Assembly: GCF_008386565.1 (NCBI RefSeq)
Contig: NZ_VUKA01000001.1
Span: forward strand, 1-64,000
Reading direction: 5' to 3'
Source of the DNA: Teichococcus oryzae
GTDB lineage: Bacteria > Pseudomonadota > Alphaproteobacteria > Acetobacterales > Acetobacteraceae
DNA: 64,000 nucleotides
Part shown: positions 63,836-64,000 of the stretch, piece by piece
Position numbering within the stretch: position 1 is the first letter of the stretch
Layout of the letters: the number at the start of each line of letters is the position of its first letter
Made by a program: the position numbers and the translations under genes
Notes under the pieces: model-generated
What the model saw: the letters and a program-made list of their open reading frames with translations, nothing else
What the model was told of the DNA's origin: nothing
Databases searched by the model: none

Positions 63836-63864
63836 TTGCCCCTGGTCCTGGCCGTCGCTATACC
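63836..63864 (+). promoter_or_regulatory. Sigma70-like promoter of the rpmI operon
   Basis: TTGCCC (63836-63841), a 17-base spacer and TATACC (63859-63864), about 97 bases upstream of the L35 start. Spacing is ideal and four of six bases match in each box. The serine hydrolase start is divergent at 63694; the rest of the 266-bp gap has no ORF I can support. Confidence 0.6.
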
Positions 63865-63919
63865 GCCGCCTTCTTCCGCGCGTCCGGGCCTGTAGGGCAT
63901 GCCCGGCCGCGGTTTCGTG

Positions 63920-63936
63920 CCCGCCCCTCGGGCGGG
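63920..63936 (+). other. 5' leader hairpin of rpmI
   Basis: CCCGCCC (63920-63926), loop CTC, GGGCGGG (63930-63936), about 15 bases before the AGGAG ribosome site at 63950-63954. A palindrome GGGCATGCCC (63895-63904) lies further upstream. Either could take part in leader control by ribosomal protein L20 or simply be GC-rich structure. Confidence 0.4.
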
Positions 63937-63960
63937 TGCCTCAAGACTCAGGAGTTCCAA

Positions 63961-64000
63961 ATGCCCAAGATGAAGACCAAGTCGAGCGTGAAGAAGCGCT
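63961..64000 (+). CDS. rpmI: 50S ribosomal protein L35 (5' end, partial)
   Basis: Only 13 codons are in the window: MPKMKTKSSVKKR, the highly conserved start of bacterial L35. AGGAG lies seven bases before the ATG. infC, which precedes rpmI in many bacteria, is not upstream here; a divergent serine hydrolase gene is, so rpmI has its own promoter. rplT probably follows outside the window. Confidence 0.92.
   Translation, partial: MPKMKTKSSVKKR

Overview
The window is a dense, very GC-rich chromosomal segment with no rRNA, tRNA, insertion sequence, prophage or CRISPR array that I can recognise. GC content, third-position G/C bias, LPS export genes, Tat-exported substrate-binding proteins and the overall gene complement point to an alphaproteobacterium, most likely Acetobacteraceae (Roseomonas-like). 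That placement is inference from gene content, not from a marker tree. No gene-free stretch exceeds about 270 bases.

Layout. 1-5908 (+): envelope genes (end of an unknown gene, a GtrA-like flippase, a polytopic membrane protein), then the ycjX-ycjF pair and a COG3146 acyltransferase. 6003-13622 (+): a LuxR-type regulator followed by a carbohydrate ABC importer (binding protein, two permeases, ATPase) with an SDR and an Ldh2-type dehydrogenase, ending at a nested hairpin. 13738-15396 (+): an OpgH-like glucosyltransferase. 15500-19546 (+): a four-gene, translationally coupled operon kaiC-kaiB-kaiB2-hybrid histidine kinase, the most interesting locus here. 19575-32522 (-): a small exported peptide, a GNAT, ftsK, a PoxB-like ThDP enzyme, an RbsABC-type sugar importer with its own SDR, a DUF2075 nuclease-helicase and an EamA transporter.

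32561-36183: the glyoxylate-shunt locus. Isocitrate lyase and a previously untracked 53-residue ORF share one intrinsic terminator on the minus strand. A divergent RamB/ScfR-like XRE regulator and a thioesterase lie on the plus strand. 36361-49199 (-): a long, nearly gapless run cysQ-sua5-glycosyltransferase-trypsin-like lipoprotein-lptF-lptG-lptD-surA-rsmA-MFS-phosphatase-small RHH-like protein. It combines outer-membrane biogenesis (LptFGD, SurA) with RNA modification (Sua5, RsmA). 49391-52687 (+): two tandem M17 leucyl aminopeptidases and holC. 52752-55800: creatininase-family hydrolase (-), then a TTT-type binding protein and a 2-hydroxyacid dehydrogenase (+). 55825-62282 (-): cardiolipin synthase-like PLD and an EEP hydrolase, then ftsY-mtaB-dapF. 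62378-63694 (-): a class C-type serine hydrolase. The last 40 bases open rpmI (+) behind a good sigma70-like promoter.

How the genes work together. The Kai operon encodes a KaiA-less timing module. Its KaiC keeps both ATPase domains, carries a Ser-Ser phosphosite pair and ends in a long predicted coiled coil. It comes with two KaiB proteins and a PAS-histidine kinase-receiver protein as likely output. The two sugar importers each travel with oxidoreductases, suggesting uptake linked to sugar or polyol oxidation. The Lpt/SurA block supplies outer-membrane assembly.
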